The position numbers and the translations under genes are program-made. From NCBI RefSeq assembly GCF_008831285.2, contig NC_045148.1:5957001-6021000 (forward strand): 64,000 nt of DNA. The letters run 5' to 3'. Numbering within the stretch: the first letter of the stretch is position 1; each line of letters starts with the position of its first letter. This DNA is from Nymphaea colorata. Lineage: Eukaryota; Streptophyta; Magnoliopsida; Nymphaeales; Nymphaeaceae. Positions 13,860-24,729 of this stretch are shown piece after piece. Below the pieces are notes generated by a model. That model was not told where the DNA came from, made no database searches, and was given only the letters and a program-made list of their open reading frames with translations.

Positions 13860-14504
13860 AACATTCTCTTAAAAGTTTTCATACACACACTAAACATTCA
13901 CCTTTTGTAACAAATGCAATTGCAGTTAGCATTTTGATACTTGTGAGAGGGAAAATTGACTACGTTTGGATTCTCTATATTCTACCATTTGCAATTTATG
14001 CTCACGATGGATTTCCTTAAAAAGCATGATCTAAGTACAGTAGTTACGATTTCAAGTTGTCTTTATGCTACATATGATAATGACAATACAGTTGCATACA
14101 TAACAATTCAAGATGCTATGATTACAGGTATAGTGCAAACTCAATGTTAGTGTTCTAAAAGGAAGCACCATTAGATGTTCATCAATACATGCAACATTGA
14201 ACACAAGAACAATGCAAAACAGCACACATAGAAGTTATAGATTCGGCTGTCAATTTTTAAACTGAACACCGGATGTCATGCATGCACCATGCTTAAGATG
14301 GCTAAGGTTATACGTCTTGGTTTGTCAATCCCTACCAATCATTCTAACTTGTGAAGCTAGTAACAAACCAACTTTACAGTTCTATCTAATTTGAGTGGAA
14401 CTAATACCATCGAACACTTGGTGTTGGACACAAATCCTAATTTGCAATGTCCTAGTTTGGCACTGGTTAAATCGACTCCTGGAGCAAATTCTATGTGGTT
14501 AACT
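13860..14504. other. Intergenic, nothing recognised
   Basis: AT-rich flank of the PIF/Harbinger-like element, with no supported feature. Confidence 0.4.
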
Positions 14505-15601
14505 TAAGGGCCCGTTTGATGCACAGGAAGAATTTAACGTGGTAAATTTATCATGGTAAATTTTTCTAGAAAAATTTATAGGATGAAATTTCTCCCTCTT
14601 CCAATTTGAGGCCCTGTTTAATAACAGGGTAGAATTTAACGTGGTAAAATTAACCCTGTTTGATGCACAAGGTAGAAAATTTGAGAGATTTTTTTTAAGA
14701 CTGTTAGTAGTAGTTGTTTTTCTTTTCCTTCTCCTCCTCAATTTCCTCTTTGTTTATATAACCCGTGCAGACAAGCATGGTCTATTTTTTTGGTCATCTA
14801 AAACCAAATTCTAGACACACAACCAATGGATTGGCCTATTTATTTATCAACGAATTGAGGTTGCAATCAAGCATGAAAACCCAGTTGAGTGCAAAAAAGT
14901 GACTTTCAACTTCCAGCGCTTTAATTCAGTTGAACAAGCAGTAACTTGCAAAATCCTTCACATGATATAACATTAGCCAAACCAAACATAATTGCAAAAG
15001 TAACAGCTAAATGTGATCCATAAAGCATTTTACCATATCTATATGCTAATGAATCATATGAAGAGAGGCACTGCCATGACAAAGTTTTTTGTTTCTGATG
15101 TGACGATTTTCACATGACAAAACTGTAGTAAACCAAAGCACACCATTACTCAAAACACAGCTATTTGCTAGCAGGCAACCGTTACTAGTTGGCTACCTAA
15201 GGTGCAACAACATGAAAACAGAGAATGCAGCAAACACTAACATAATATGAAATTGGTACTGCAGTTTACATGAAGGTCAATCAAATTTCTGTTTACGAAG
15301 GTCAATCAAATTGCAGTTTACTTGAAACCTGTTGAACATCAGAGAGAAAAAATTGCCTTTACTTCACTGTATACATTCAAGTGCTAAAGAACATCAGAAT
15401 CAGCAGAAGATTGTCCACTCTCTAGAAGCAAAAGGCAATTTTTCAGGACGCTGAAGAACTGATGTCTCTCTGGTCCCAACAAACCAACAAGCTTTTCATC
15501 CAGTGCACTGTCACTAACCCAGGAAATTAAGGAAATTAAGTAATTCACCAACAAGCTTTTTGTCCAGTGCACTGTCACTAACTCAGGAACTGATGTCTCT
15601 C

Positions 15602-15720
15602 TGTGTCTTTCTTGAATGCAAAGCCGAGAACCGCAATTTTTTTACCAGCAGCAGTGTTGAACATGGACGAAACTACCAGTTAACAAGCCGGCTCTTCTGG
15701 TAGTCATTGATCTTGATGAC
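15602..15720 (-). pseudogene. Captured fragment of UDP-glucose 6-dehydrogenase
   Basis: The minus strand from 15,720 reads VIKINDYQKSRLVN. After a 1-base deletion it continues in another frame (15,676-15,602) as [25 protein letters not shown]. This matches the conserved block of plant UDP-glucose dehydrogenases around NDYQK..[33 protein letters not shown]. Known: that enzyme oxidises UDP-glucose to UDP-glucuronate in the cytosol for cell-wall sugar supply. Only about 40 of roughly 480 residues are present, with a frameshift, so it cannot encode the enzyme. It lies inside the PIF/Harbinger-like element, which points to capture by transposition. Downstream bases carry a short tandem duplication (15,483-15,530 against 15,549-15,590). 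Confidence 0.85.
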
Positions 15721-15989
15721 CTGCTTTATCTGCTCCTGTGGCTTCACAAAGTGCAGACATTGCATTCGGAGGAGATCCTCTGTGCCAAGAAGGGAAAAAC
15801 CGAATTAGCCTGGGTCGAAATGCATTCAACTTGACTCTCGTTTTTCAGCTCCAAATCTGTGAATGACGTCGTGAAAACACCAGATCTGGCTACATATTAT
15901 GAAACTAGTTGATGAATTGATCTAAAAAAATATGCACGCTTCAAGGAAAAAAACAGGACATCCAGAATCGCAGGGATTCAAAAAAGAAC

Positions 15990-16106
15990 CTGTAATAGAT
16001 AGTTTTCATATTGTTCTGCAAAATTCTCAGCGTTGAAGTTAGGCACATCCATGTTACCATTCTTCAATTTCTTCTTGGAAGCACCCAATTCATCTCCAAT
16101 CGCCAT
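15990..16106 (-). pseudogene. Captured first-exon-like segment, family unknown
   Basis: From an ATG at 16,106 the minus strand encodes 39 residues (MAIGDELGASKKKLKNG..., ending ..AEQYENYLLQ) and stops in phase 0 at a CAG followed by GT, as a first coding exon would. A possible acceptor (cttggcacag) lies about 190 bases on, before the dehydrogenase fragment. I do not recognise the protein. Its exon-like form and position suggest a second captured host-gene piece fused upstream of the dehydrogenase fragment. Confidence 0.45.
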
Positions 16107-16604
16107 ATTTCTTCCAAAATAATTAAGTTACTGAATTACACAAAATTCTTGCTAATTGATCCAGAAAACGAAGATCCCCAAAAACAAAAACTCATCGCCA
16201 TCAGCCTCTGTCCAAAACGAAGCAGATTTTGGGGAAGTTTCCGAGTTGGACTGAACATCCATTAACTACTCAAGAGTCTTGACACTCACATCTCCAAGAG
16301 AGAAGACGAACTCATGAATTGATCCATTGACAAAACCAGTCAGTGTGAAAAAGGAACCTGAGGGAAGCGGCGAGGGTTGAGCGACAGCGATGAAGGAGGG
16401 GAAGTAGACGGAACCCGAGGGGAGCGGTGAGGGTTGAGCAGCGACGGTGGAGCGGCGATGGTGAGGGTGGCGACGGCGGAGCGGCGGCGGTGAGAGCGGC
16501 GATGGCGGAGCAGCGACGGTGAGCAGGCAGCTATTCTCCAATGTGAGGGAGTTCGTTGACTGCGGAGGAAGACGCGCGGGTGAATGCCTTCGGAAGGAAA
16601 ATGT

Positions 16605-16755
16605 CGAGCGGGTGAAATTTCACTCGCTCGAAAGTCCGAGCTGTGAGCTCGGACTTTTGAGCGGGTGAAATTTCACCCGCTCACTTTATCGTAAACGGGG
16701 TGAAATTTCACCCCGTTTGATGGTTTTTGCGTCGAGCGGGTGAAATTTTACCCGC
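16605..16755. repeat. Cluster of five palindromes
   Basis: Palindromes with the core GGGTGAAATTTCACCC lie at 16,605-16,630 (one mismatch), 16,659-16,682 (perfect, 24 nt), 16,693-16,718 (perfect, 26 nt) and 16,736-16,755 (one mismatch). Between them is a hairpin with a perfect 12-bp stem, aaagtccgagct/agctcggacttt (16,631-16,657). The flanking CGTTTGAT motif resembles the element's own terminal repeat. Confidence 0.95.
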
Positions 16756-16865
16756 CCGTACATATTTCAACCCCTCCACCAAATTTTTCTGGGCAATCAA
16801 ACGGGCCCTAAGTGCTACAGACTAAATCTGAACTCTAAAAAAATCATATTTACACACCTATCTCT

Positions 16866-17565
16866 AAGGTGGGTGTGTGTCACTATGCGCTCATTTGGGA
16901 GAGCCATGGTCTCATTTGTTCAAATGTAGTGGAAGATGTAGGCATCTTAGATAAGTTGTATATCATCACTCTCATCATTAAATGCAAAAGAATTGTGGTT
17001 GGGTGCCTACAAGACTCAGATGCTAACATTAAAGGCGCTTTGTCCCTAGAAGCAAGTTATGGTGTAGATGATGCAGAATTTAACATACTCAAGTGGAGGG
17101 ACACTATGCGCTCCACCAGCCCGATCCCCCTTGCCATCTATTCCAACAACAAAGGATGGATCAGACGCTTTAAGTCTATTATTGAAGGTAGAAGGAACTG
17201 GCCTGAGAAATGGCGCTTTTTATCTGAACACAGTGGCCACTGGAGGCTCAAAGATGATACAATTCCCTTCAACATCGGCTCTCTGGTAAGGGACTGCTCT
17301 GACTCTTTTGACAGATACTCTAGTAGTTGATCATCTTACATGCTCAATTTTGTTTTTTGGGTGAGGCCTTTTTAGCCTGGTTTTGTATTACTTGTGAGGG
17401 GTTGCTGTGTTAGCAACTCTGGTTTTTTGATGTCTCTATTTACCGGTTGATGCTTGGCATCCTTGTCAATCTTGTACATCTTTTTTTCATGTACATATTA
17501 TACCTTCTCAATAAATGGTGGGGAGCCTACCTCCCAACATCCTCATTGGAAGGTGGGTGTGTGTC
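16866..17565 (+). other. Segment between 16-bp direct repeats, with an unknown ORF
   Basis: The 16-mer aaggtgggtgtgtgtc occurs at 16,866-16,881 and exactly again at 17,550-17,565. The 668 bp between them looks like an insertion with a long target duplication. It includes an open frame of 153 codons (16,869-17,330) whose C-terminal half (…RRNWPEKWRFLSEHSGHW…) looks protein-like but matches no family I know. A LINE-type insertion would explain a 16-bp duplication, but I see no poly(A) tail and no reverse transcriptase motif. Confidence 0.4.
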
Positions 17566-17644
17566 CTCCTCTCCTCTTCTCCTTCCCTCTCCTCCTCCTT
17601 TCTTATTCTCCTTTTCTTCCTTCCCTCTCCCTCACTCACTTACA

Positions 17645-17648
<4 letters not shown>

Positions 17649-17689
<41 letters not shown>

Positions 17690-17693
17690 TCAA
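17649..17693. repeat. CT microsatellite
   Basis: An almost pure CT dinucleotide run following a CT-rich leader. Confidence 0.95.
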
Positions 17694-17699
17694 ATTGGA

Positions 17700-18590
17700 G
17701 ACGAGCGGATGAGAAAAACTCATTCCCTCTCCTCCTAATATGGATCCTGGACTGGAACCAAACCTACTTTGTAGCCAGTGTCTATATCAAGATAATTGGT
17801 GAGGTTAATCATGATAAATGAGTAATTAATGGGTAACTTTACCAACTTAATTGGGTAATCAGCTGACTTAAGCCATTATTAATTAAGTGATTAATCATGC
17901 TTAGCTTTAGTAATTATATGAATAGTAAATCACTGATCTCCCCCTATCTTTTATCTAAATCTCATCCAAGTGCCAAAGATTAACGTTGTTAATTGTGATT
18001 AGTTAGTGATTAATCAATGGATTTACTAGCTTCATCAGGTAATTAACTAAACCAACCATTAATTGGTAATTAAGGGTCTTTAATCTTGATTTCCTTAATC
18101 TGTCATTAACCTAGCAACTAGTTGGCCTTAATTATTGTTCAGTGTCACTAATCTCATCATTGCAAATTATTAACTTGTCCCCAGCCTTTAACTTTGTTCT
18201 AATCATATCCCTGGAGTAAAGTACATGCTACCCCTTTTCAATTTTATAAATGACAGTACTATCCTTTCTAACTTTCATTCCAATTTCACCCTCTAAGAAT
18301 TTGATTTATACCATCCTCACCCTAGTTTAATATTACCATCATATTGTCCATATTTTATGAAATTTCAGATGTCGTCAATCCTAATTTTGAAATTTAACCT
18401 TAAAATTTACAAATAAGTCCCAACTCGTCCTTACGTTGAATTTACCTTTTTGCCTTGGTGTATTCAATTAATTCCATTCTGATTGAAATCATAGCTTCCT
18501 GATCATGTTTATTATGTTTTATGAATTTTTTAGTCTTTGCCCAATCACTTCTTGTTTCAAGATATTTCATGATACAACAAGGAGATTAGC
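17700..18590. other. Intergenic, nothing recognised
   Basis: AT-rich DNA rich in 'taattaa' motifs. No gene or intact element that I can support. Confidence 0.4.
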
Positions 18591-18599
18591 ATGCTAATT

Positions 18600-18930
18600 A
18601 TGTGTGTTGAACATGTTGTGCTTGTCGGACATTAAACTATTGGTCTCCAAGAAGGGGGATTTGAGGCGCGTTTCTAATTTTTGGTTTGTTACTCTTGCTT
18701 ATAGTATTTTAAAGTTCATGTTCTAGAGTATTGTTTGTTCAAATGAAAAGAATTTTGAACAAGTTGATTGCATACAGTCAATGGGCTTTTTGTTAGGAAG
18801 GATCACTCGTCATAGCTTTCTTCTTGTTCATAAATGACTGATTTGATGTCCACTGATGAGGCTATGAGTGTTTCTATCAAGATTGATTTATCTAAGGCTG
18901 ATGATAGGGTTAATTAAAACTTTTTGGTTA
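18600..18930 (+). pseudogene. Decayed LINE reverse transcriptase fragment
   Basis: The plus strand contains ILNKLIAYSQWAF (near 18,750) and, in a shifted frame, IKIDLSKADDRVN (near 18,877-18,918). The second is the signature of plant non-LTR reverse transcriptases (usually KIDLSKAYDRVNW). Stops and frame changes between the motifs show that the copy is dead. SINE-like DNA and a MITE follow directly. Confidence 0.8.
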
Positions 18931-18995
18931 CTGGCCTAAGTACCTTAACATCCCCTATTTAATTCCTAGGGGCGCTTATACCCTAATGTATTGGC
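18928..18995 (+). mobile_element. SINE-like partial copy
   Basis: The stretch with 'aattcctaggggcg' and '..attggcattggg' aligns with 19,380-19,465 ('aattcctaagggcgg', '..cattgctttggg'), a sequence with tRNA-like promoter boxes. It is cut on its right by the hAT MITE at 19,004. Confidence 0.4.
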
Positions 18996-19003
18996 ATTGG
19001 GTC

Positions 19004-19281
19004 TAAACTTGGGCATCGGGTTGGGGCGGCCTGGCCCGATAAGGACAGGGTCGGGACCGGCCCGATGTCCGAAACTCGAACCCGGGCCCCCTGGCTTGAT
19101 TACAACAAAAGATTATTTTTAAAAATATAAAATAATCTTTTGAATATAAAATATAGTTTTAATAATAAAATATATATTGTTAATAATAAATACATTATTT
19201 AAAACTTATCTGTCCAACCTGGGTTTTTTGGGCCCGAACCCAGGCCTGTATAGGGTCGGGTACCGAGTACCCTCAGGTAAA
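19004..19281. mobile_element. hAT-type MITE (GGGCATCGGG family), 278 bp
   Basis: The element is flanked on both sides by the same 8 bases, attgggtc (18,996-19,003 and 19,282-19,289), the duplication length of hAT transposons. The left end reads taaacttgggcatcggg; the right end, reverse-complemented, is a diverged form (tttacctgagggtactcgg). GC-rich arms surround an AT-rich core with no coding capacity. Confidence 0.85.
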
Positions 19282-19364
19282 ATTGGGTCAAGGGGGTTTT
19301 AATGTGGTTTAAGGGACAGTGCATTGTGTTCCCCTTCCCTTCCCCAATAAAATAATGCCTAGTG

Positions 19365-19560
19365 TAACTAGGTGGGCAAGTTGGTTAGTTATAGTTATAG
19401 GTATGTCCCCTGTTCAATTCCTAAGGGCGGTACATTCTGATGCATGACAACGCATTGCTTTGGGTTGATGGGTTCTACTAAAGGCTAAGTGCACCGGTCT
19501 TGCACCCCTCCCCTCCCCTCTCTCTTCCTTTTTGGGTGATGCCTCGGAATTAAGTCTCTT
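19365..19560 (+). mobile_element. Probable tRNA-derived SINE
   Basis: An A-box-like tgggcaagttgg (19,373-19,384) and a B-box-like gttcaattcc (from 19,412) lie about 38 bases apart, as in tRNA-type RNA polymerase III promoters. The B-box half recurs at 18,940-18,990. No tail or target duplication was identified, so the 3' end is uncertain. Confidence 0.5.
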
Positions 19561-19639
19561 GCCTCTTCCCTTGCCCGTCACATTGCCAAGTATGCTGATG
19601 TGCAAGAGGTTGACACAACAATTAAACCAGCAATTGGTA

Positions 19640-19800
19640 AGGGTGAACATCGAGTCGAGTAGCTTGCACTTGACTTAGTTAAGCTTGTCTTGAGCCCGAA
19701 TTCAAGCCGAGTCTTTCCTAGAACGAGTCAAGTTTGAGTGATTTTATCGAGTTGAGTTCAAGCCATAAAACCTTGACTCATTACAAGTCGACTTGTCCTA
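19640..19800. repeat. GAGTCGAG-rich repeat fragment
   Basis: Repeated 'gagtcgag / caagccgagt / gagttgagttcaagc' words like those at 25,545-25,640, 27,410-27,450, 27,960-28,705 and 61,955-62,095. This is a dispersed non-coding family. Confidence 0.6.
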
Positions 19801-19809
19801 ATATATTTC

Positions 19810-22800
19810 AAAAATTGGGGGCATATGCATAATTATGCAATGAGCAGTATTTGTACTCCGTTTTTCAGCTTCTCCCCTTTCTTCTCTCTCCTTGCTACCT
19901 TTTCTCTTTGGCTTCATCTATTTCTTCAATAAGCGGTATTATGTCTGTGGACCTTCATATATCTAGTGCAATTTCAGACATTATGTGTTATCAAAGAGAA
20001 AATATCCATTATGTGTTATCTAAGAGAAAATATCCATTAAGTGATCAATTAAATTGGATATTCAATCATTTTATAAAGCATGGGGTAATTTTCACATGTG
20101 TAAATACCTGTATGCAAAATTTGGGCTCTATGATGGATTGAACCTGAAGTTAGATTAGAAATAAAAGGTAATGGTCCCCTAAGTCATACCTAATGAAATA
20201 GAATTTTCAAGGTCTTGTATTCCTTATCTAAGGGAGATTGCATGCTAAGTAGAGACCTCGAAAGATCCTACCGCAAGAATCTACCGTCGTTTTATCCCAG
20301 TTGGATTCAGGTACACTTCCGTTTTGGTTTTAATGTGATTCAATGATTCAGCATGAATGGATTTTTTTTTTTTTTGTATATTTAGTTCCATCAATCAAAG
20401 CATCTCTCTCTCACCAAATGGGACAAATAGTTCATTCCTAAGCATATAAGTGGTTACAAACTTACAAAGCAGAAAAATTAAATTAAGCACATTAAAAATC
20501 AAGTTTTGTTGAATACAGTTATAATAGAAAGCATCAAAGTTCCACAAAACCATTATTAACTTTAGCGACAAATTATTCTGCGGCAGGTTTGCAGCAGGAA
20601 TTATTACAATAGGAAAAATATTTCCATGTTTTCTAAATGTCATCACCACGTGGAAGCAAAGGCTCATATGGTTCTTGTGTCGATGGTGTGACTCCTGGTG
20701 GCTCCACAGTCCCAGTCAAATCAGTTTGATGGAGATTTAGTTGCACATTCTCAAACTGATTATGAGAATTGCAATATATTACTGGCTCCAACATTGGTAG
20801 GCGATATTGATGATGTTGGAAATATATAATGCTACCCCACACGACGCATGCTCTGCTCTTTTGATTTTAAATACTTCCCAACAGTTTGTGGCTTCGGCAC
20901 CATGTCTTCTTATTAAAAGAATCGTGCCTGATGATGACATGGAGAGTAATTGATGCTTTCTACTAAACCTTTTCCAGATACGGACTTGTGCTATTACATG
21001 CTGTATTTTTCTGCTAAATTATTTTAAGGTTGCTCCAGTTTATCTTTGTTTAGAATTGTTCTTGTTAGTTGCAAAAATACATGAGTAATGGGGATTCATA
21101 TTTTTTCCTAGCATTATTCATGGTTGGGTATCCTTCATGCAGAGAACACGTGCAATTTGAAACTTGTTACTAGCATTCGTGCATGAAGTTTGTCAATAAG
21201 AGTTCATTAACATTCTTATGATTGTTAAAGTGAAATTGAATCAAATACATCACCAAAACTTGTTATCATTTTCGCCTGAACTTTCTTAATAAGAGGTAAT
21301 TAACATTCTTATGATTGTTAAAATGAAAATTAACTGAGCAAAATGGTAATGTATAGAAAGTTAAGACTATATTGCACGCTAAGGTTGTGGAGCACGTGAA
21401 TTGCACATGCTACTATCCAGTAATGAATGCTTGGTTGAAGCAGCATAAGAACTATAGCTGGGAAGCTTATGGTTGGATATATATTTAGAAGGATGGCATT
21501 ACTTTACCTAATGGAACAAATTCCAGTTTGAATTCAGGTTTGTTCTAAATCATTCTACTGTGAAATATTTGCTGCATTTCTCAACATGCAAGGGAGTTCC
21601 AGAATATCATTATTAAGGATTGCTTGTTAAAGTTGATACTTGCCATTACCCGAAAAGTAGGTGCCTCTATTTACCCAGCAAGCAAATTGTGGATGAGATT
21701 TACTGATTTGATCTTGCAGGATATGCACATCTTGGGTGCACCACACATGTTGCTGATGCACGAAAAACATCACTAAAACTACAGAAAACACATGTTTTAG
21801 TCTGTTAGTGATTAGTGCTGCAGTTCTGATCAAATCCATCGCCCAGGTTTTTCCAATATAGCAGTAATTACGTTTACATACCGTTTGGTAGCAAGAAAAA
21901 GTGTGTGGAACATGTCATTGGAACATGTGTTCTGAGGAACAAAGAGTCCTTGTTCACGTGCACAACTTATATTCCTGTCCGATGTTTGTTTGCTTGATAC
22001 AAAAACAAGCAGGTAATATGTTTAACTTGTCAACTCTATTTTTTGTTTAAATCATGGGACAGACATGTTTTTCATTTCTATCTCTACACAGACGATAGTC
22101 ACAATCAACCCAGCTTTGTTATACCCTTTGAAGCATTTATGATAAGGTAGTAATCAATTTCATTGCAGCAAGAAGAATTCTAAAACTCCTGCAACATAGT
22201 AGTATCACTCCCTTCTTCTTCCATCCGATTGACAAACCCTAGTTCTAGTTCTGTTCTCTCTTTTGGTTAAAATCTCCAGTACCTTCGCTATGGGTTTACA
22301 AGCTAATCCGGCGAAGGTTAGTCAGCTTAAGGCTTCCAAATCAATAGTGATCAAGAGTTCAATTTTCCTTAACGTTACGCATGGCCATGGATGTCAATCA
22401 TGGTGTTCCAAGAAATGAGTTTTTTCATTCACATTCTCTCAAATACTTGCACCACTTCGCAAAGAACACCAGCCTTTGCATACATTTAGATGGATACAGA
22501 TTTGGATTCGGACATATATAAATATTTGACCAAATTCTGATCAGATTTTGTTTTAAATAAACATCCTATAGCCAACACCCTTATATTTTGAAAATTGGTC
22601 AGATTTGGTTCAAAGTTCGAATGTGGATCCAGATGTAATTGTAAAAATCAAATTCAAATTGTAAAATCGCCTTTCACATCTAAATTTGGATATAACTTTT
22701 CTTTCATTCACATACAAATTAGAATCTAATATGTTAAAAAATGGATACGGCCAAAAGTATGTTTCATTTCGAATCCAATAGATTGACATCACTAGTGAGA

Positions 22801-24480
22801 CACCTAAACCCTCAACAGAAAAAAAAAAAAAAAAAAAAAAATCAGCATGGCAGCCTTTCACCGAAACTTTCCCTCTACCGTCAAAGGACGTAGTTAATGA
22901 GCCAAATCAATCGTAGCCAGAAAGCTTCTCGCCTTGATTTTAGGAGCCAGTAATTGCTACCACGTCTTTTCAATTGGTGTGGTGTGCGCCTAGAGAGCCT
23001 AAAGTGGACTCGATGGCGGCTATTCTATACAAAGGAGGCCAGCAAAATGCCATGGGTGTAAATGAGTGCGGTGTCATTTTGCAGTTTTTAGCAGCACTCA
23101 ATATTTGATTTTCAGTGGGCTGACCGCCGATTCAGACTAATTTCACGTACTCATTCTTGTGACCCCTTTTTTTCCGGCCATTTTGACGTCGATCCAACAA
23201 TAAATAATTCTAGGCAGCCGCATGATGGCTGTCCGTTCCATGGTAGGCTCGTTTCATCCAATATGAAGTGTAGTTCAAATCGATTAGCCTCGATTATAAT
23301 AAAATATACATAAAAGTTGTAATATAATATAAATATTTAAAATATAGTATACTATATACATATAATTAATTGTAATAATGTATATTAAATAAATAATATT
23401 TTAAATAAGTTACCTGGTCAATTCGGGTTAACCCGGCCGACCCTAGCTTATGAACAACTCCAATGTCCAAATTTAGTCTTTGGCAGAAGTCGGTGGGGGT
23501 ACGGGTGCTCAGGCTGGTGCCTACCACCGTTATTTGATGATATCAATATGAAAAATTACTAAAAGAGGCTTATCATGTCAATTAATGCTGACAGGCTCGA
23601 AAAAGAGGCACTGGGTTTGAGTGGACCTGACTAAGCCCAGTACAATTCGATAAAAAATTTTTAATACATATTTTATTGATTATTATATATAATTATAATA
23701 TTTTATTATAATTAATCATGTTTATAAATTATTTTATATTAAAATATAATTTTTTTAATTTAATTTTCAAGTTTTAAGTGTCAAGCAGACTCGGATTTCG
23801 AGTTCACTCCAACCCGAACCTGACTCCTGGGCTGACCAATTCCCATTATTAAATTGTCAATACTAAAGACAAAATTTTCCATCTCTCCATACCAGAACCG
23901 TTTTCTCCAAAAGGTTCATTTTATTTGATAAATTGCTAAAATGTCTCTCATTTCCGTTTGGTGCATATATGCTGAGTCGGTTAGGGTGTTGCAAGCAACT
24001 CGGTCTACTTTTCCGGGATTGCGTTTATCCTTGGGCTGTTTTTCGTGACTCACTACCACATTTGTATCACATAATTACAAAAACAGCATCTTGGCCCGAG
24101 ATTTAAGTCCTTCATTTTAAAATGAAATTTTTTCAATTTAAGAATTGACTTATTTTGGATAATTCGCAAAGGGGTATGACATTTTTATTTTTATCATGTA
24201 GGCTCCAGCTGCAATTACATTTTTATTTTACTGCTGAACGAATAGCTCGTGAAACTTTATTCGTGCTGTTCTATTTAAATAAAAATATCCTTTCACTTTA
24301 ATCAAAAAGTAAAAGAGCATTATTAATATGATTAGCAACGTTATTGTGACGAAAACAAATGTAATGCTCGTCCCCATGGTTGGTTCCTTACTCAAAGATA
24401 TACCTCGTAGTGCAAAAAGGTTATTCTTTTTTTTATATTGAAAGCCACGTTTTTGAGGAATCTAACTCCACTAGCCCAGC
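19810..24480. other. Intergenic, AT-rich, with repeat debris
   Basis: No gene is supported. A minus-strand frame at 20,633-20,842 (ends ..PPGVTPSTQEPYEPLLPRGDDI) looks more protein-like than its surroundings and could be a last exon, but I do not recognise it and see no partner exons. Poly(A) occurs at 22,819-22,841. Degenerate GC-ended, AT-core pieces of the MITE family lie at about 23,240-23,460 and 23,580-23,850. Confidence 0.4.
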
Positions 24481-24541
24481 CACGTTTTACTTTTGGTCCG
24501 TAATTATTTATTTTTCATAATGAATATATGCACCCGGCCAT

Positions 24542-24720
24542 TAAGAGTGGGCATTGGGCCTGTTTTAGTGTATCTGACCCAGGTCTGGGCCCGAGCTATA
24601 AAAAAAAGGCTCCCAAGTAATATATATATATATATATATATATTGGAGGTTCAAACCGAGCACAGTTCATTCTGCACCAGCACAACCCGGCCCTACCTGC
24701 CATGCACTAAGACTTGCTTT
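24542..24720. mobile_element. Possible degenerate GGGCATCGGG-family MITE
   Basis: The left end reads taagagtgggcattgggcc, close to the family terminus, followed by a GC-rich arm, a TA run (24,618-24,643) and a second GC-rich arm. I could not identify matching right end or target duplication. Confidence 0.35.
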
Positions 24721-24729
24721 TAATTGTGA

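Larger units (their letters stand above)
14508..16808. mobile_element. PIF/Harbinger-like element carrying host-gene pieces
   Basis: The element is bounded by inverted ends: the left reads GGGCCCGTTTGATGCACAGG and the right, reverse-complemented, reads GGGCCCGTTTGATTGCCCAG. A 3-bp TAA flanks both sides (14,505-14,507 and 16,809-16,811). A 3-bp TWA duplication and GGSC-type ends are typical of PIF/Harbinger elements. No transposase is visible, so it is non-autonomous. Inside, on the minus strand, are a fragment of UDP-glucose dehydrogenase (15,602-15,720) and an exon-like start (15,990-16,106), which makes it a gene-capturing (Pack-type) element. A cluster of palindromes lies near the right end (16,605-16,755). 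It could instead be two nested elements. Confidence 0.7.

Noticed and set aside
16266-16541. 91-codon Pro/Ser-rich minus-strand frame in the PIF/Harbinger-like element
   Set aside because: It is a translation of short GC-rich repeats (gcggcg/ggtgag words); no transposase motif.
19373-19424. True tRNA gene
   Set aside because: A and B box-like words are present, but no acceptor-stem pairing could be found and a partial copy lies 440 bp away, so a SINE is more likely.
24534-24720. Target duplication ccggccat/ccggccct for the 24.5-kb MITE
   Set aside because: The implied right end does not match the family terminus, so the similarity is probably chance.
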